Of a DNA stretch of 64,000 nt, positions 6,765 through 16,600 are shown in pieces. A program made the translations under genes and the position numbers. Every line of letters starts with the position of its first letter. The stretch's first letter is position 1. Under the pieces are notes generated by a model, which was not told the DNA's origin, did no database searches, and worked only from the letters and a program-made list of their open reading frames with translations. The stretch is from a virus: positions 1-64,000 of IMG/VR virus record IMGVR_UViG_3300029286_003693. The stretch is one strand, 5' to 3'.

Positions 6765-6804
6765 CCACGATTAAAGGTTGCATCGGTGGGCGGTTGCTGT
6801 TATA

Positions 6805-7755
6805 ATGATGACTATGATCCCCATTTTGCAAACCAACCTTGGCCGTCTTTACCAGTCTGACTGCATAACTGTCCTGGATATGCTTGAGCCCGAGTCAGTG
6901 GACTTAGCATTTGCTGATCCTCCTTTTAACCTTGGCAAGAAGTACAGTTCTAATATCGATGATTCAAAGACAAATCACGAATATCTGGAGTGGTGTCAGA
7001 CGTGGCTTGACGGAATGATCCGCGTTTTAAAGCCAGGCGGGTCGCTGTTTCTCTGGAACTTGCCGAAGTGGAACCTTCCGTTGGGAGCGTTTTTAGGCAA
7101 GCGTCTAACCTTCCGGCACTGGATCGCCGTTGATATCAAGTACTCCTTGCCCATAAATGGCCGCCTTTACCCGTCACATTACTCCCTTCTCTATTTCGTG
7201 AAGGGAATTAAGCCATCGATATTCAAGCCGGATCGTTTACCAGTCCCGTGCTGCCGCCACTGCGGCGGCGAGCTTAGGGACTATGGCGGTTATAAGGACA
7301 AGATGAACCCCAATGGCGTTAACCTGTGCGACGTGTGGACCGACATTCCGCCGGTAAGACACGCCAAATACAAGAAGCGCGATGCAAATGCTCTGTCACT
7401 CAAGCTTATGGACCGCATTGTTGCTATGGCAAGTGATCCTGGATCCATTGTTCTTGATCCATTTGGTGGGTCAGGCACGACCTATGTTGCCGCCGAGTTG
7501 ACAGAACGCCGGTGGGTCGGATGCGAATTGGACTGTTCAGCAATAATGCAACGCTTCGAGTCGTTAGAGGTCGATAGGGATCATCTCTCCCAAATCCACG
7601 CAAATAAGAACATCTTGTTTAAAGGTGCCGACATTGAAAAGCGGCGCAAGGCAGGCAATCCGCTATCAAATAAATACCGCATTGCCGAGATTACTGGTAC
7701 CTGCACATGCGACATGCCCGCTCAACAACAAGCAGACATGTTTAGCGTCTCTTAG
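6805..7755 (+). CDS. Type II DNA methyltransferase, partner of BamHI-like enzyme
   Basis: This 316-residue protein is a beta-class amino-methyltransferase: catalytic motif IV ADPPF near residue 38 precedes the SAM-binding motif I (DPFGGSGTT, about 218-226). A cysteine knuckle (CCRHCGG) sits near 149-155. Beta-class enzymes include N4-cytosine and N6-adenine methylases, and motif IV alone does not decide. M.BamHI makes N4-methylcytosine, so that is the first guess. The ATG at 6805 is favoured over a TTG at 6778. The gene converges on the restriction gene, with 14 bases of 3' overlap. It should protect the host (and any resident phage) DNA from the neighbouring nuclease. Confidence 0.85.
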   Translation: MMTMIPILQTNLGRLYQSDCITVLDMLEPESVDLAFADPPFNLGKKYSSNIDDSKTNHEYLEWCQTWLDGMIRVLKPGGSLFLWNLPKWNLPLGAFLGKRLTFRHWIAVDIKYSLPINGRLYPSHYSLLYFVKGIKPSIFKPDRLPVPCCRHCGGELRDYGGYKDKMNPNGVNLCDVWTDIPPVRHAKYKKRDANALSLKLMDRIVAMASDPGSIVLDPFGGSGTTYVAAELTERRWVGCELDCSAIMQRFESLEVDRDHLSQIHANKNILFKGADIEKRRKAGNPLSNKYRIAEITGTCTCDMPAQQQADMFSVS

Positions 7756-8452
7756 CTCCACCCTCACGAGCACGGCCGTCTATGCCAGTCGGCAAGTGTG
7801 GAAATGTTGGGTCACTGGTGAGATAGTCATGTTCCACGATACTGATTGCCAAAAGCCCGCGCTCCACTCGGGTTTCCAAGTCTTTCCACATGGAAAGATA
7901 CCCCGACAGTTCGCCGATGTTACCAATGCGATCTGTTAAATGCTCATAGAGACTACGGCTGGGCACGATGAGCACACCAGCTTGTATCTTCGCCGTCGCT
8001 AATGCAATCGCGAGTTTGTTCATGCTACGATGGGAGGAGGAAATGTTGCCTGTCTCCCATTCAATCGCCATATACGTTCCTGCGGGAGTGGATGTAACAA
8101 AATCGAAACCGCCAAACTCAGACGTTATCAGTTCGCGGTGACGTTCCATACTTGGAAATATAAGCAAATCGGGCGGCACGCGATTTTTGCCAAGATCAAG
8201 ACCGGCTTCCTCGCGCCAATGTTCAGCGTTAACCATGTGATCAAAAAACCGACGCTTGAGATAGACAACGCCATTTCGGTCCCATTGACCGTCAGGGCGC
8301 TTGACCTTGCGGCGTAGTGTTAGGCTGCCAGCCCCTTCCGGGAAGTCAATGTGCTGGATTGATCGGACATAACTCTCATGGATCGCCCGCCAGTCGGTAG
8401 TAGATACGACGTCGCCACGGTCAAAAATTACCAAAGTCCGTAACCATTTCAT
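7742..8452 (-). CDS. BamHI-family type II restriction endonuclease
   Basis: The 236-residue product contains the BamHI signature almost intact: EWETGNISSSHRSMNKL at 131-147 (BamHI has EFETGNISSAHRSMNKL) and LTDRIGNIGEL. The PD-(D/E)xK-type catalytic residues are visible: Asp117 in GGFDF, and Glu131 and Glu133 in EWE, matching BamHI Asp94, Glu111 and Glu113. A WREEAGLDL segment parallels the BamHI region holding Glu77. The start at 8452 is chosen because its ATG overlaps the controller stop (ATGA). Cleavage of GGATCC is the obvious prediction, but relatives can differ in specificity. The length is slightly above that of BamHI (213 aa). Confidence 0.88.
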   Translation of the reverse strand: MKWLRTLVIFDRGDVVSTTDWRAIHESYVRSIQHIDFPEGAGSLTLRRKVKRPDGQWDRNGVVYLKRRFFDHMVNAEHWREEAGLDLGKNRVPPDLLIFPSMERHRELITSEFGGFDFVTSTPAGTYMAIEWETGNISSSHRSMNKLAIALATAKIQAGVLIVPSRSLYEHLTDRIGNIGELSGYLSMWKDLETRVERGLLAISIVEHDYLTSDPTFPHLPTGIDGRAREGGAKRR

Positions 8453-8679
8453 TGCTCTAACTCCGGGAGGCCTTTTGTTAATGCAGCTACGTCGGACCCA
8501 AGTGCCGAACAAATCTCACAGAGCACCGTGAATGTTAGATTCCGTTCGCCCCGCTCGACACCACCAATATACGAGCGATCAATATCAGCCTTGGCGGCAA
8601 GTTCCTCCTGCGTCCATCCATGCGCTTTCCGCTTCTCACGGATACGGTTCCCCAACTCTTCGAGTACATGCGTTTTCAT
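8449..8679 (-). CDS. Restriction-modification controller (C) protein
   Basis: This 76-residue XRE-type helix-turn-helix protein (TQEELAAKADIDRSYIGGVE, then RGERNLTF) has the size and layout of C proteins of type II restriction systems. Such proteins dimerise on tandem C-boxes, activate their own operon at low level and repress it at high level, delaying nuclease expression after entry into a new host. The start at 8679 places it 24 bases from the C-box; longer in-frame versions (to 8811) would run through the operator. The stop overlaps the nuclease start as ATGA. Confidence 0.85.
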   Translation of the reverse strand: MKTHVLEELGNRIREKRKAHGWTQEELAAKADIDRSYIGGVERGERNLTFTVLCEICSALGSDVAALTKGLPELEQ

Positions 8680-8702
8680 ATTTGAATAATGCTGTATTTG
8701 CG

Positions 8703-8728
8703 GACTATATGTCCACGGACTATAATAC
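8703..8728 (-). promoter_or_regulatory. C-box operator of the controller-nuclease operon
   Basis: On the minus strand two half-repeated sites read GTATTATAGTC, CGTG, GACATATAGTC (8728-8718, 8717-8714, 8713-8703). The TATAGTCCGTG core and 4-base CGTG spacing match the well-known C-box consensus of C-protein-controlled restriction systems. Confidence 0.85.
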
Positions 8729-8762
8729 CCATTGTAAAAAATAGTTGAACGGGAAAGAAGTA

Positions 8763-8799
8763 CGGATGAACCTAAAAACCGCCTGGGTGCGCGTGACCA
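8763..8799. repeat. Direct repeat, right copy (37 bp)
   Basis: CGGATGAACC-TAAAAACCGCC-TGGGTGCGCGTGACCA; partner of 5147-5182. It sits between the restriction operon and the last lysis gene of the phage, so it marks the phage/island junction. No tRNA gene or integrase is next to it, so calling it an att site would be a guess. Confidence 0.75.
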
Positions 8800-8817
8800 T
8801 CTTTTCAACAATCCGGT

Positions 8818-9255
8818 TCAAAGCAAAAGTATCGCCACAACCGCCAGCAAAGCCCCCACCCCACCGGCCAGGACGTTGCTTTTAACATTTTCCATGAAGG
8901 TAGGCTTAGCCGCCTTGATCAACTGCTGGCAGTTTGCGTCCTGAGCCTCGGCCAATTTCTTCTGAGCCTCCAACGCGGCGGTCGCCACATCGACCTGTTC
9001 CTTCTGGATGTGGATAGTTTCTTTCAAGATATCCAGTTGCGCCTGCATCTCTGCCGTCCCTTGTTCCGAAAGCTCCACCTGTTTCCCAAGATTCGCTGTC
9101 CGCTCCAGCTCCATGACCATCTTCCCGGCGACGTCCTCGGAAAAGCACACTGCCCTCTGGGCGTAACCGTCAAGGCAAGGGAGGATACCCCATAGTAGAA
9201 AAGCGAGCGCGAATCTCAGAATTCGACTGAGGCGGGGCGACGTTTGCGTATTCAT
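8818..9255 (-). CDS. Lysis-cassette envelope protein, possible spanin partner
   Basis: This 145-residue protein starts at 9255 after AGGAGTTGAAAG. It has an N-terminal signal-like segment (FALAFLLWGILP), a long coiled-coil middle (about 45-110) and a C-terminal hydrophobic helix (VLAGGVGALLAVVAILLL). Its start lies inside the 3' end of the Rz-like gene (86-base overlap), as in Rz/Rz1 pairs, but no valid lipobox precedes a cysteine (GILPC has Pro at -1). It could be an atypical spanin or tail-anchored envelope protein that acts in outer-membrane disruption. It is the last gene of the phage operon. Confidence 0.5.
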   Translation of the reverse strand: MNTQTSPRLSRILRFALAFLLWGILPCLDGYAQRAVCFSEDVAGKMVMELERTANLGKQVELSEQGTAEMQAQLDILKETIHIQKEQVDVATAALEAQKKLAEAQDANCQQLIKAAKPTFMENVKSNVLAGGVGALLAVVAILLL

Positions 9256-9550
9256 CTTTCAACTCCTGTAATTTCTTTACGATGACCTTATATTTCTGGT
9301 CTGATACGGTCAGCCGGTTCGTCAGTTCCTTGATTTTGGAATCTCGGGTCTTGATCTCCTGCTCGTATTGCGCCATCAACTGCTCCCGCATGTCCGCTAT
9401 GATATGCTGGGAATTGTCCGGCTTGTTCTGGGTGTAACTTAGGATCAGGATCGCTACGAGGCTGACCACAAGGAGCACAATCACCGTATTCCGCCAGCCC
9501 CAGCTACCAATAAAAGTAACCATCTTTTCCTTTGCGGTATTGATTCCCAT
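9170..9550 (-). CDS. Rz-like inner-membrane spanin candidate
   Basis: This 126-residue protein has one N-terminal membrane helix (VIVLLVVSLVAILIL), then a periplasmic coiled coil (QLMAQYEQEIKTRDSKIKEL...) and a proline-rich end (MGYPPLP). This is the layout of i-spanins, which span the periplasm and fuse membranes at lysis. It overlaps the transglycosylase gene by 47 bases and the next gene by 86 bases. Start at 9550 follows AAGGTGG; an internal ATG at 9523 is possible. Confidence 0.65.
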   Translation of the reverse strand: MGINTAKEKMVTFIGSWGWRNTVIVLLVVSLVAILILSYTQNKPDNSQHIIADMREQLMAQYEQEIKTRDSKIKELTNRLTVSDQKYKVIVKKLQELKDEYANVAPPQSNSEIRARFSTMGYPPLP

Positions 9551-10085
9551 ATTTTTCCACCTTCTTGGAATATTCGTAATTGACGGTGCAGAGGTCCAGG
9601 ATGCCCCATTTCATCTGGATTTTCTTACGGTGGCATGACAGCTTCATCAGCTCCCAATCCACCAGACCGGCCCGTTGATATTCTTTGTACAAGGTCCCCC
9701 TTCCCCCGTTATAAATCTGATATGAAACCCATAGCCTGTCAGTCCAGTTTTCCTTTCGGTGAATCTGGTTCATGTAAAACGCCTGCATCCGGATCGCATG
9801 GCGCGGATTGTACGGATCGAGAGCTTCCCCCATCAGCGATTGAATATACTGAGAGGTCTTCGGCATGAACTGAGCAATCCCCTGGCCAGCATCGAAAGCG
9901 GTAATGTTTGTCCGACATGCCGACTCTGCCTTGAGCTGTCCGATGCCATACCAGTACGGAAACTGAATCCCGAAATACTTCGTGTGCTCGACCCGGACAT
10001 CTTTGATGTGCGCCTCACACCGATCAAGGGCGTGCGCGGGTACGGCGACAAGGAGAAGGATCAGCCACCAACAGCGAAAGCCCAT
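9504..10085 (-). CDS. Secreted lytic transglycosylase endolysin (SLT fold)
   Basis: This 193-residue protein begins with a cleavable signal (CWWLILLLVAVPAHA) or signal-anchor, so export by the Sec pathway is expected. The catalytic ES motif of soluble lytic transglycosylases is in QLKAESACR, followed by the typical GQGIAQFMPKTSQY loop and a YNGG motif near 125. It should cleave the glycan strands of peptidoglycan to 1,6-anhydro products. Position between holin-like genes and the spanin supports a role as the phage endolysin. GGAGTGGTGAT precedes the start. Confidence 0.85.
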   Translation of the reverse strand: MGFRCWWLILLLVAVPAHALDRCEAHIKDVRVEHTKYFGIQFPYWYGIGQLKAESACRTNITAFDAGQGIAQFMPKTSQYIQSLMGEALDPYNPRHAIRMQAFYMNQIHRKENWTDRLWVSYQIYNGGRGTLYKEYQRAGLVDWELMKLSCHRKKIQMKWGILDLCTVNYEYSKKVEKYGNQYRKGKDGYFYW

Positions 10086-10354
10086 ATCACCACTCCGTAA
10101 TAGGCAGTCAAGAACGCCACGCCCCCCCAGTGATGCTCTGTGATGAGGCCCTCCATGTCAAGATAGGGGAACAGGAACTTCCGGGAGGCATGAGCATAAA
10201 GAACGCCCATCGTCACAAACATCCCCTTCGTGATGAAGAGCCCCAAGAGCCCAAGCCGGGCCTCCGAGGGGATGAATGCAATCGCGATTGCCAGCACCAA
10301 AAGCAGGGTCAGCTCCGTCCTGATCCGCTTTACCTTTCCCAAAAAGGTTGTCAT
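10061..10354 (-). CDS. Holin-like membrane protein (97 aa)
   Basis: Three hydrophobic segments are visible: LTLLLVLAIAIAFIP, GLLGLFITKGMFVTMGVLYA, and a C-terminal VAFLTAYYGVVIWAFAVGG. Basic residues sit at the N-terminus and in the short loop ASRKF. Strong AAAGGAGG ahead of the ATG. The gene overlaps the endolysin gene by 25 bases. Size, topology and position fit a holin that forms membrane lesions at the lysis time; no named family is claimed. Confidence 0.6.
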   Translation of the reverse strand: MTTFLGKVKRIRTELTLLLVLAIAIAFIPSEARLGLLGLFITKGMFVTMGVLYAHASRKFLFPYLDMEGLITEHHWGGVAFLTAYYGVVIWAFAVGG

Positions 10355-10683
10355 ACGTCCTCCTTTCGCCGTCCACGTAACATCTTATCCGGTTGATCGC
10401 AGCCCCTTAGCTGGTGGATCATTTCGATCTCGCCGAGTCGCGTTGTGTGATCGTTCTTTGACGTTATCAGTTCCTTGTTGGTCTTATCCTGCTTGTCGAT
10501 GTACCTTTTCCCGACAAATGCGAGGATCGCTCCTGGCGCAATTCCATTGAACAGAAGAGGCCACGTTAAATCCGGTGCAGCTTGGGCAATCCCGCTAATC
10601 GCCGCAGCATACACAGCCGATGCCGCAAAGACGAAGATCAGGAGCACCGCAGATTTCATCCAATTAGCTCTCTTCACAGCCAT
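10351..10683 (-). CDS. Second small membrane protein, holin/antiholin candidate
   Basis: This 110-residue protein has two hydrophobic segments (AVLLIFVFAASAVYAAAISGI and LLFNGIAPGAILAFVG) and then a charged helical tail. Its stop overlaps the start of the 97-residue membrane protein (4-base ATGA-type overlap). The pairing of two small membrane proteins before an endolysin suggests holin plus antiholin, with roles not assignable. Start at 10683 has an AAGGAG very close; MKSAVLL at 10659 is an alternative. Confidence 0.5.
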   Translation of the reverse strand: MAVKRANWMKSAVLLIFVFAASAVYAAAISGIAQAAPDLTWPLLFNGIAPGAILAFVGKRYIDKQDKTNKELITSKNDHTTRLGEIEMIHQLRGCDQPDKMLRGRRKEDV

Positions 10684-10689
10684 TCTCCT

Positions 10690-13600
10690 TCACAGTGTAT
10701 TTGGCATAGCATTCAAGCATGTCCTTTGTTCTCTGTAAGTATCGACATAATGTTTCTTGTACCAGGCGGTGGCCACGGATAGCGTCTCCTGCTGCTCCGG
10801 CGACAGGGACGCCTTGAACTTATACCGGTCGGCCAACCTCAAAGACGCCAGTGGGTGAACCCGCCTGATGCTCCCTTGGACATCGTGCAACTTCCCGCCC
10901 ATGTCCTGGTACTTCTTGAGATACTTCTCCGCTGCGCCAAAATCACCGAATTTCAACGCCTGCTTGTAATAGTAGAGGGAATTGCTCCGGTTTGTCGGCA
11001 TGGCCGCGGGCTTTTCCTTCCCCTGCTTGTCCAGCCAGTCAAAGATATATTTCCGGCTGGTGTAGTATGCCTGCTCACCTGGATCTGCTTCGGTGAGGGC
11101 CAGGCTTTGGATGTCTCGATACATCTGAGTCGCCCAGGTGCCGCCCTGCTTTGGCTTCCCCGACGCCTGATTGTAGATCCGGTCCAGGGAGAAAGTCCGA
11201 AGGATATGCTCCGCCGTGTCGCGGATCGGTCGCGGGTGCATCGGATCCGGGAAGAAACTCTGCCCGGACAGGGTCTCGTATAGCAGCTTCGGCTCCGGCC
11301 TGAATCCCTGGAAGAGCCTTAGAGGCGCGGCTTTGACTACTTCCTTCGCCAGGTCGCCGGCGCCCTTTGTCCCGCTGACAACCTTCTTGGCCTGCTCGAC
11401 GGGGTTGCCCATCCCGAACCACGAGAGGGCATCCGATAGGGCGCCCTGGAATCTGAGGGTGATGATGGAGCCATCAGCCCGCCGCCCCAGGATCATGTGA
11501 AGCTGTTCTCGCCCGGCCTCTTGCAGCTCATCCTCTTCATCGGGGAAGAACGCCGCGTTCCACAACATGACCAGCCCCATGAGGGCGGAGGCTTTGACGG
11601 CAAGTTTTGTCGTCTTCCAGGCCAGGACGCCGCCCATGGCGCCGATACCACCGCCGCCTTCATCCTTCAGGCTTCTGAATAACCGGACGTACCGGGGCGC
11701 GTTTATCTCAAGCCAGGAGTAGAAGGGGATCATCCGCTCCCGGATATACTGTCCGGCATGGCTGATATTGCCGTAGTCGCCGATCAGTTCTCGCGCCAGC
11801 TTTGCGGCCTTGTCGTCTCGGTTCTCAATGGCGTCAACCTCTTCCTTGCGCGAGGCTCCATAGACGATATCTCCTTTCGCCAGTCGGTCCAGGAAATACC
11901 GATTCGCCGCCAGCCGCAGGATGTTTTCCCGCAAGGTCGAGAGCTTCTTGCTCATCGTCCACCACCGGGACAGGGCGTTCTTGCTCTTGCCGTCGAAGAA
12001 GTCCACGAGGCCCTTGACAGATTTGACATCCCCCAGTTCGGGGATATCCATCGCCGTCATGCCGGACCCGACAACACCGCGCTTGGTCAGCCCAGACAGC
12101 TCGTCCATCAAAGCCTCGGATGCCTTCCCCTGGGACGCCGCCCATAGGTCCTTGAAGGCTTGCGAGAAATAACCCGTGATGATCTTCGGGTCGTAGGCGA
12201 GGGCGATGTCGAGGTCGCCCGACATATTGTTGATGTTGTATTTGATGACCCGGAAAGGGTTCATAAGAATCCACTGTTTCCAGGCCGTCAGCATACTTTT
12301 CGACATCTTCGCCGGGAGCGAATCCGACATGGCCGGCCTGAATTCGTTCAGGGTCTTGGAGATCCCTTCCTTCACAACCCATTCTTCATCGCGGCCCCTC
12401 GCCAGGACTTGCCGCACGGCTTCCGGAAGGTTCTTGTGTCCGGCCAACACCTGGTTAAGCGCCTGGTCTGCAATGCTGTTTGTGAAATAGAACGTGCTCC
12501 CGGTTTCAGGTTTATGGGCGACGTACCCCTCGGGGATCATATCGCGGTACGTGACCCAATCCTTGCCGACGATCTGCTTGATGAAGGCGTTCCTCGCTGC
12601 GATCGCCTTGAAAATCATGGCCGCCGGCATAGAACCCGGCCCCTCATGGTTGATCAAGTAGTTCAGCAGGGCGAACATCCGGGGGTGAGGAACGGGGTCA
12701 AATTCGATCTCGTCTTCCTTTGCCGCCCGGCGCTGCTCCTCCTGGTCAACGATGTGCTCGATGACATCGTCAAACTCCATCGGCAGGGAGCCCATGTCGT
12801 TCTCGGAAGTGAACAGTTTCGCGAGTTTCTGGAATCCCATCGCAATCTTCACCCGGAAGGGCAGAAGCGGGTCCGGATGGTCCGCCAGTGGGTCTCCGCC
12901 CTCCTCGTTGGTCTTCCGGTAGAAGGTCGCCATGTTCTGGTCTTTGGCTTCGGCCTCCAGTTGCGGCTTGATATCTGCCAGGCGCTCGATCTCCTTTAGA
13001 GACTTGACCGTCTCGATCTGAGTCAATGCCTGAGAAATAATCTCGAACTCGGATTCGACATACTCAGTGTTGTAATCAAGCTGGGAGCCCTTCCGTCCAA
13101 CCTGCCAGCCCTTTCGGTGGGTACGAACGTCCTGTGAAGACATCCCCCAATTCGGATTCTCCTTGTAGTTCATGTAGGCGAGGACCTGGTGATGGAAGTA
13201 GGCTGCCGGGTCGTTGGCGGCCTCCTCCTTCAGCAGCTTGTGCTGGATGAGTTGGTCGGTCAGCGAGCCCATGAAGGCGTTCCGCCTGTCAAGGGCTTCC
13301 ATTATCGCGGTGCTCCCCTCGGCGATGGCCCGGAAGTGGTCGTAATCCTGCTGTACCTGATCCCTGTTTTTGTACCCGAACGGAAGCCCGGCTTCATCTT
13401 CAACGGTCAGGGTGCCATCTTCGATGTCCCGGATCATGTCCGGCAGAAGAATGTTCATCGTGAACACATCCCGGCCCTGGGGAGAGAGTCGTCCGATGAA
13501 GCCGGAGAGCTGCCGAACGGTTTCATCCTTCGCCCACGCGGGAACGTCCTGGAACTTGCGGAAGACATCGATGACCGCGCCGTCTGTTTCCGGTTCAAGG

Positions 13601-16600
13601 TGCTGGAAGTGCCGGGTGAAATGTTCCCAGCCGGTGACGAGGGCATCCTTCGCCCTGTCCTTCAGGGAGGCATACTGGATCCCCTTGGCCGCCTTCAGGC
13701 GTTCGTTGACTTCGGGGAAAATGGAAGCGTTGTCGATGGCGTCCTTCTGGACGGAATAAAAAACCCTTTTGGTCCTAATATTTTTTTCAGACTCAAATAC
13801 CTCCTTAATCTTTTCGTAGTGGTCTCCGTCCTTATCCCGAACAGTCGTGAATGAAAGTTGTGTGTTTTTCGCGAAATAAAGCAGGTTATCAATATCCTCT
13901 TTCGTCAATGTCTTTTTGGCATCGTAGATCATAAAGTCTACGGCGTTTCTCTTTTCCGCTTCTCGCAGGATTTCCGTGTGAAGGGGACGGAGTTTCGAGT
14001 AGTCGTCGATAGAGATTAATGCTACGGGTTGACGCTGAGCGGAAACCAGAACCATCCCGCCCTCTTTCATATATAAACGGCCAAACTCCTCAAATTCATT
14101 TTGGCTTCCTATACTTTCGAGACCTTCCGGAGACTGGTCAAATTTTCTTCCCAGTATGGGCAGTTTGTAAATCGCAGGTTCTTTCGGCGGAAGGGGTTCG
14201 CTGGACCACCTGTTATCGGAATATCTCGACGGCGTGATCGCAATGATCGACATACTTTCGATCCCGGCGTCCGCGATAAGATCGCCAATGTTGGCGCTTA
14301 CGCTCAGGTCTGCATCGGACAATTTTGCTTGTCCGGAAGGATGGTTATGGACAAGCCATACCTTAGAAGCGCCTGTAATATTTAATATCTGCCCGGCAGC
14401 AAAATAGGGATATACGGCGCTCTGGTCAGGAGCTCCTATGGTGTGTTGATTGACGGCCAGAATCTTTCCGTTTTTGTCGGTGACAATAGAGACAAGGGTT
14501 TCCTGTGCATCACGCAATAGGTTATCACGGGCAATAACGGCGGCGTCTTCAGAAGTGGTTATTGTTCGGCGTGAGGATTTCCAGGTTCCGATGGGTTCAC
14601 TTTTGACGGTGGGGAGAGTACCCCGTTCGGGTACATAGGGAAGCACCCTTCCTCCAGGGGCGGGTATTTTCCGCTTATCATCGACCCCCTGTCCGGCGGC
14701 AGAGGCATTGTCAGCCAGCACCACCGCGGTTCCGGATACTTCTTGTCCATTGGATACCTCTTGATTATTGTTAAGCGCTCTGCGTGGCTTTCTTGTCAAC
14801 CCCTTTTCCGTAATTGCGAAAACCGGGAGATGTTCGTAGACGGCAATTCCTTGCTTCTCGCGGGGCTCCCCGTATGCTTCGTCCTGGGCCAGCTCCTTCT
14901 CTAATGCGGCTGCCAGCTTCTTCTCGGTTGCAGCATCCTGCGGAACGTCTTCGCTCTGGACCTCCCCCTCGGTAATCCGATACGGCCTGTCGAGACTCTC
15001 GTTCTTTGCGAAACGTTTCGCCCATGCCTCGCGAGATGCCGCATACCCGCCACCGTCGATCATGCCCCCGTCCAGCTCCAGTCCATAGTGCTCGGCCTGC
15101 CACGTCCCGTCTTTGAGCTGCCCTTCGATGGTGATGATCTTGCCGCTCGGCTCGATCCTCTTCAAGGCCCTGGCAAGCACCCTGCAGCCGCCGTCGAGCG
15201 GACCGGATTGGATAGGTCCGGCATCGGTGAGAATCGAGGCGACCGCATCCTTCCTGAAAGCCTGCTTGATCTTGTCGCCGAGCCACTTTGGTAATTCCAG
15301 GTCCGCGGTTCCAATGGCATACTTTTCACCTTTTGGATTAGATTTTGCGTAGACCAGCCCCTTGCCGCCGCCTACCGCATCACGCGCTGCCCGGATCGTT
15401 GCTCCCGAAGAAATCACATTATCAACGAAAAAGACGTTATCTCCGTCGAGTGTTTCCGTACTGACCATGCCGAACTCGACGGGTTTCATGGTCCGCCGCC
15501 CGGCTACGCGAGCATCCCGCTGACTTTGTCCAGCCGCCCGCTTGAGTACGTCTGCCAACCTGCCACCCGTGATGGCTGCGATCCGTTCCGCGAGGGCGAC
15601 GTTCGCTGCCGTATCCCCGGTATGTCCGGGTATCGGGACCAGTATCGCCGTTTTTCTCGCCTCTTCGGGGATGAGTGCCGCCATTTCTTTGGCGACGCTA
15701 TCCAACACGACCGGGTCCATTCCTTTGACTCCATAGGCATTTTCCCGGATGGTCTTTTCTTGGGCGCTCAGGGATGGCTTCACCCGCGGAGAGATGTATG
15801 CGTGGGCGGAAAGTGCCTCGTCATACGCCTTTACAGAGGACTTTTCCTCACCGGCGCGTATCCAGTCAACGGGGACTGCTCCCCTCACCTTCGCGCCGTG
15901 GCCGATTGCAATGCTTTCGGCCAAGGTATCGCCGAGGTCCGTCCGGCCTCCAAAGTGCCGCTTGTTCCTGAGCTGGTCATTGTCAGGAACAAGGTTTTTC
16001 ACCAGGACATCGACCGGGTAAATCGCGATCTCCTTCCCAGCATAGGCCAGCCTACCGAACTGATGGGCCATGCCGGGGAAGAGCGAGAGAGAGACGGTCC
16101 CGTGAGACGATTGCAGAGACTTGGCAGTCCTGGCGCTGGTCGGCTTCAGACCTTCCTTCATGACCGGGATGCCGGCGTCGGTCCCGTGGTACATCCTGAT
16201 CGTGGCGTATCGATTGTCCTTCAGCCAGGCATTGAGACGGGCAATAGCCTTCTTTGTAGGCTCCCGGTAGGCGATGTCATGCCATGCCTCGTCTTCGCTG
16301 AAGTCAGTGACGGCGGTGTCCCCGAAATTGTCATATTTCCCAGTGCCGTACGCCTCCTCTCCCTGGCTTGTTTCCTGGGTTTCCCTCTCGAATATCTTCC
16401 CGGACTGGAGTTCCCGCCCGATCATGCCTGCCGTCCTGATTCCCACGATCCGATTGATGAAGTCCTGGATCTTCTGCCAAATCTGCGCGAGGACCGTCTG
16501 ATTCGGCTGTGGCCCCTTTGCGAAATCCGCAAGCCACTTTGCCCGGTTCTCCTCGTGGCTCAGGTCCTTGTTCCATTTCCCTTCTTTCTGGATGCGGGCA

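Noticed and set aside
8763-8817. Phage attachment site at a tRNA gene
   Set aside because: No tRNA cloverleaf sequence was seen at the junction, and the other phage end lies outside the window.
8818-9255. Outer-membrane lipoprotein (Rz1-like) call
   Set aside because: The GILPC and RAVC contexts do not make a lipobox (Pro at -1; Arg at -3), so lipoprotein status is not claimed.
14771-15286. 171-residue minus-strand ORF inside the giant gene
   Set aside because: Arg/Gly-rich frame-shifted reading of the phosphoribosyltransferase/papain-like region, with no natural start or protein-like pattern.
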